Made by a program: the position numbers and the translations under genes. Positions 60,640 to 64,000 of a DNA stretch of 64,000 bases are shown piece by piece. Position 1 is the first letter of the stretch; every line of letters starts with the position of its first letter. Below the pieces are notes generated by a model. The model saw only the letters and a list, made by a program, of their open reading frames with translations. It ran no database searches and was not told where the DNA came from. Source of the DNA: Gymnogyps californianus (taxonomy: Eukaryota > Chordata > Aves > Accipitriformes > Cathartidae); assembly GCF_018139145.2 (NCBI RefSeq), contig NC_059477.1, positions 44,507,600 through 44,571,599 of the forward strand, written 5' to 3'.

Positions 60640-61542
60640 TGTGTTGGGTTTGCGTAGCGGGTGAGGGGCTACAGGGGTGGCTCCTGTGAGAAGCTGCTAG
60701 AAGCTTCCCTGGCTCCAAGTCAGACCCGCTGCTGGCCAAGGCCGAGCCCATCAGCAATGGTGGTAGCGCCTCTGGGATAGCATATTTAAGAAGGGGAAAA
60801 GACTGCTAAGAGAGGAGGAAGAAGAGGAGCTACAGCAGAGAGAGGAGCAGGATGTGAGAGAAACAACCATGCAGACACCGAGGTCAGCGAAGAAGGAGAG
60901 GGAGGAGGTGCACCGGAGCAGAGATTCCCCTGCAGCCTGCAGCCCATGGAGAGTTAACAGCGGAGGAGAGATTCCCTTGCAGCCCAAACCCCACACTGGA
61001 GCTGGAGCAGGAGCAGTTCACTGGAGCAGTTCGTGGAGGACTGCAGCCTGTGCAAAGGACTCACGCTGGAGCAGCTCACGGAGGGCTGACCCCCACGGGA
61101 GGGACCCCACGCTGCAGCAGGGGAAGAGTGTGAGGAGTCCTGCCCTCGAGGAGCAAGGAGCGGCAGAGACAATGTGGGATGAACTGACCGCAACCCCCAT
61201 TCCCTGTCCCCCTGCGCTGCCGGGGGTGGGGAGGAGGTAGAGGTATCGGGAGCAAAGCTGAGCCCGGGAAGAAGGCAGGGGTGGAGGGAAGGTGTGTTTT
61301 TAAGATATGGTTCTATTTCTCATCATCCTACTCTGATTTGGTTGGTTACAAATTAAATTCATCTATCTTTCCCCAAATCGAGTCTGGTTTGCCTGTGACC
61401 ATAAGTGGCGAGTGATCCCTCCCTGTCCTTGTCTCGACCCAGGAGCTTTTTGCTGCATTTTCTCCTCCCCATCCCGCCGGGGGGGAGGAGTGAGCGAGCG
61501 GCTGCGTGGTGCTTTGTTGCCGGCTGGGCCTAAACCATGGTA
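60640..61542 (+). mobile_element. Solo LTR of a different family, AGTAA duplication
   Basis: About 903 bases from TGTGTTGGGTTTGCGTAGC to CTAAACCATGGTA, flanked by AGTAA on both sides (60635-60639 and 61543-61547). The last dinucleotide is TA where CA is expected, probably one substitution. It has a TATA-like catatttaag near 60780 and ATTAAA at 61352. The middle is GC- and purine-rich with repeated GGAGCAG-type units. Frames of 60-128 codons inside it are composition artefacts. It lies in a BAZ2B intron. Confidence 0.8.
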
Positions 61543-61637
61543 AGTAAGAATATAATTACAGCACTGGATCAGACTATACAACCATTTAGCCTGGCGTCCT
61601 GATTTCCAACAGTGGATCAGATGCTTAGGGTATCATC

Positions 61638-61735
61638 TTCCTCTACTCAGTGCTGATGAGACTGTATCTGGAAGAGTGTCCAGTTTTGAGCCCTCCACCT
61701 CGAGAAGGATGTGGAGAACATGGAGAAGGTAACAC
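61638..61735 (+). mobile_element. Short CR1-like remnant
   Basis: The stretch around tactcagtgctgatgagact through ctcgagaaggatgtggaga resembles the CR1 segment coding CSALVRPHLEYCVQF...FKKDVE. It is short and diverged. The 80 bases before it also look repeat-like but could not be placed. Confidence 0.4.
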
Positions 61736-62012
61736 TGTTTTTAAAATGGAACATACTGGTTTTTTGAAATCAGATCTATCCCTTATTTATGGCTGCTGTG
61801 GAAAAAACATCTTCAGAATATTCAGCTCTTAGTAGTTTTATTTGCACAATTTTAACTGTCACTACTTACCAGAATGATACAGGTCAGAAATAGATTCCTG
61901 ATTTTAGTTTATGAAAACGTTATCAACAAAACTGCCATTATTTTCCTTTCCAGTTTGTATTATGGGATACTACTAGGAAGATCAGAAACAATCTAACTTT
62001 TTAACAAAGATT

Positions 62013-64000
62013 AATCATAGAATCATAGAATATCTTCAGTTGGAAGGGACCCATAAGGATCATCGAGTCCAACTTCCTGCTCCTTGCAGGACTACCTAAA
62101 ACTAAACCATATGACTAAGAGCATCGTCCAGACGCTCCTTGAACTCCGACAGGCTTGGTGCCCTGACCACTTCCCTGGGGAGCCTGTTCCAGTGACTGAC
62201 CACCCTCTCAGTGAAGAACCTTTTCCTAATGTCCAACCTGAACTTCCCTGATGCAGCTTCCTTCCATTTCCTCGTGTCCTGTCGCTGGTCACCAGAGAGA
62301 GGAGATCAGCGCCTCCCCCTCCGCTGCCCCCCTTGAGGAAGCTGTAGACTGCGATGAGGGCACCTCTCAGCCTTCTCTTCCAAACTGAACAAACCAAGTG
62401 ACCTCAGCCGCTCCTCGTAAGTCTTCCCCTCAAGACCCTCCACCATCTTGGTTGTCCTCCTCTGGACATACTCTAATAGTCTGATGTCCTTATATTGAGG
62501 AGCCCAAAACTGCACACTGTACTCGAGGTGGGGCCACACCAGTGCAGTGCAGAGTGGGACAATCACCCCCCTCAACCGGCTAGCAGTGCTGTGCTTGATG
62601 CAACCCAGGACACGGCTGGCTCTTTTGGCTACCAGGGCACACTGCTGACTCATATTCAACTTGCCATCAACCCAAACCCCTAGATCTCCTTCCACGGGGC
62701 TGCTCTCAAGCCTCTCATCCCCCAATTTGTATATATAACCAGGACTACCCCGTCGCAGGTGGAGAATCTGACACTTGCTCTTGTTAAATTTCATACAGTT
62801 GGTGACTGCCCAGCTCTCTAGTCTGTCCAGATCTCTCTAAGGCCTCTCTACACTCGAGGGAGGCCACAGCTCCTCCTAGTTTAGTATCGTCAGCAAACTT
62901 AACTTAATGTACATTCGATTCCTGCATCCAGATCGTTTATAAAAACACTAACGAGCACAGGCCCTAAAATTGAGCCCTGGGGAACCCCACTGGTGACTGC
63001 CCACCAGCCTGATGTGACCCCATTTATTAAAACTCTTTGAGCCCAACCCATCAGCCAGTTCTTCACCCAACGTATTATGCACTTGCTAGCAGTATGCTGG
63101 ACATGTTGTCCAGAAGGATACTGTGAGAGACAGTATCAAAAGCTTTGCTAAAAATCAAAAACATCCACATCTACTGGCTTCCCTTGGTCAACTCGATGGG
63201 TGACCTTGTCATAAAAGGAAATTAAGTTGGTTAAGCAGGAGTTTCCCCTCATGAACTCATGCTGGCTATGACCAATGACTGCATTGTCTCTCAAGTGTTT
63301 TTCAGTAATTCCCAGAATAACCTTCTCCATAATTTTACCAGGCACTGAAGTGAGACTGACAGGCCTGTAACTACCAGGGTCTTCCTTCTTTCCCTTCCTG
63401 AAAATTAGGACAGCATTTGCCAGCTTCCAGTTGACTGGGACCTCTCCAGATTCCCAAGACCATTGAAAAATAATGGAGAGAGGTCCCGCAATAACACCAG
63501 CCAGCTCCTTCAGTACCCTGGGATGAACCCCATCAGGCCCCATAGCCTTATGCGCATCCAGCTGGAGCAGCAAGTCTCCAACACGTGCAGGGTCGGCTGG
63601 GAGTTCATCATCCCCCCAGTCACAGTCTTCCAACACAGGGCTCCAGGGGTTCCAGGGCCCATCATCGGTGTTAAAGACAAAGGCAAAGGCAGCATTAAAT
63701 GCCTCTGCTTTTTCTACGTCCCTATTTGTGAGGTGACCGACCTCATCAAGTCACGAAGCAATGTTATCTCTAATCCTCCTTTTGCTGTTAACATATTTTA
63801 AAAAGCCCTTTTTGTTGTCCTTCACAGTACTAGCCAGCTTGAACTCTAATCAAGCTTTGGCCGCACAGTGGCAAACAGCATCCCAATAGTCCTCCCATGT
63901 CGCCCGGCCTTGCTTCCCATGTCCATATACTTTCCTTTTCCGCCTAAGTTCTAGAAGATCCCTGCTCAGCCAAGCCGGCCTTCTGCCCCGCTTGCTCGAC
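62013..64000 (-). mobile_element. CR1 LINE, reverse-transcriptase part, runs off the right edge
   Basis: It begins at 62013 with the reversed CR1 tail (AATCATAGAATCATAGAAT) and continues to the window end. Readable blocks on the minus strand: KAMGPDGVHPRVLKELAGV, KKEDPGSYRPVSLTSVPGK, a FADDTKL box near 62890, and KFNKSKCQILHLRRGSPGY. Frames are broken between blocks. It belongs to a different CR1 subfamily from the pair at 1-1407 and 23463-24650. It lies in a BAZ2B intron. Confidence 0.92.

Larger units (their letters stand above)
58946..64000 (-). other. BAZ2B intron, continuing past the right edge
   Basis: 5 kb with the solo LTR at 60640-61542, a CR1-like scrap at 61638-61735 and the CR1 at 62013-64000. 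The next upstream BAZ2B exon (family end ...EARKKAE) was looked for and not found here. Confidence 0.8.

Noticed and set aside
60751..61240. Open frames of 60-128 codons at 60751-61240
   Set aside because: They lie wholly inside the solo LTR 60640-61542 and reflect its purine- and GC-rich repeats.
1..64000. CRISPR array, operon, tRNA or rRNA genes
   Set aside because: No spaced direct repeats, no cloverleaf or rRNA signature was recognised; split genes and CR1/LTR elements show a vertebrate nuclear locus.

Overview
The window is vertebrate nuclear DNA, almost certainly from a bird. The only recognisable host genes are two split genes on the minus strand. The interspersed repeats are CR1-type LINE fragments and solo LTRs with 5-bp target-site duplications, which is typical of avian genomes. 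No prokaryotic, plasmid or phage features are seen. Species cannot be fixed from the sequence.

Layout, left to right. (1) 1-1407 is the 3' part of a CR1 LINE on the plus strand. (2) 8591-23003 holds eight coding exons of WDSUB1 (minus strand). They encode the start codon, the WD40 propeller and most of the SAM domain, 377 residues in all. The U-box exons known from other vertebrates are not found in the 8.6 kb to the left and probably lie outside the window. WDSUB1 introns carry an old CR1 piece, a solo LTR, a second solo LTR nested inside an older related LTR, and a CR1 copy at 23463-24650 that is a near-identical inverted partner of the one at the left edge. (3) A CpG island at about 27880-28560 is the likely WDSUB1 promoter; the non-coding first exon could not be placed. 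(4) 28600-31770 is intergenic. (5) 31770-58945 holds the 3' UTR and the last 17 coding exons of BAZ2B (minus strand, 1181 residues plus stop): basic/acidic linker, DDT domain, PHD finger and C-terminal bromodomain. Its N-terminal half lies beyond the right edge. (6) 58946-64000 is BAZ2B intron, with a solo LTR (60640-61542) and a CR1 that runs off the right edge (62013-64000).

The order WDSUB1-BAZ2B, both on the same strand, matches the conserved arrangement known from human chromosome 2q24. BAZ2B is a chromatin reader and ISWI regulatory subunit. WDSUB1 is a WD40/SAM/U-box protein thought to act in ubiquitin transfer. Nothing in the sequence shows that they act together; they are syntenic neighbours. 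Exon boundaries were read by eye from GT-AG sites, codon phase and remembered family sequence. Phase is consistent through all eight WDSUB1 exons and all seventeen BAZ2B exons.

The less expected items are: the inverted CR1 pair sharing the same two frameshifts; the nested LTRs with intact duplications; an unrecognised dispersed repeat in BAZ2B introns, one locus of which folds into a long hairpin; a phase-compatible candidate terminal exon that would replace the WDSUB1 U-box; and a NAGNAG acceptor in BAZ2B. No convincing new multi-gene system is present.
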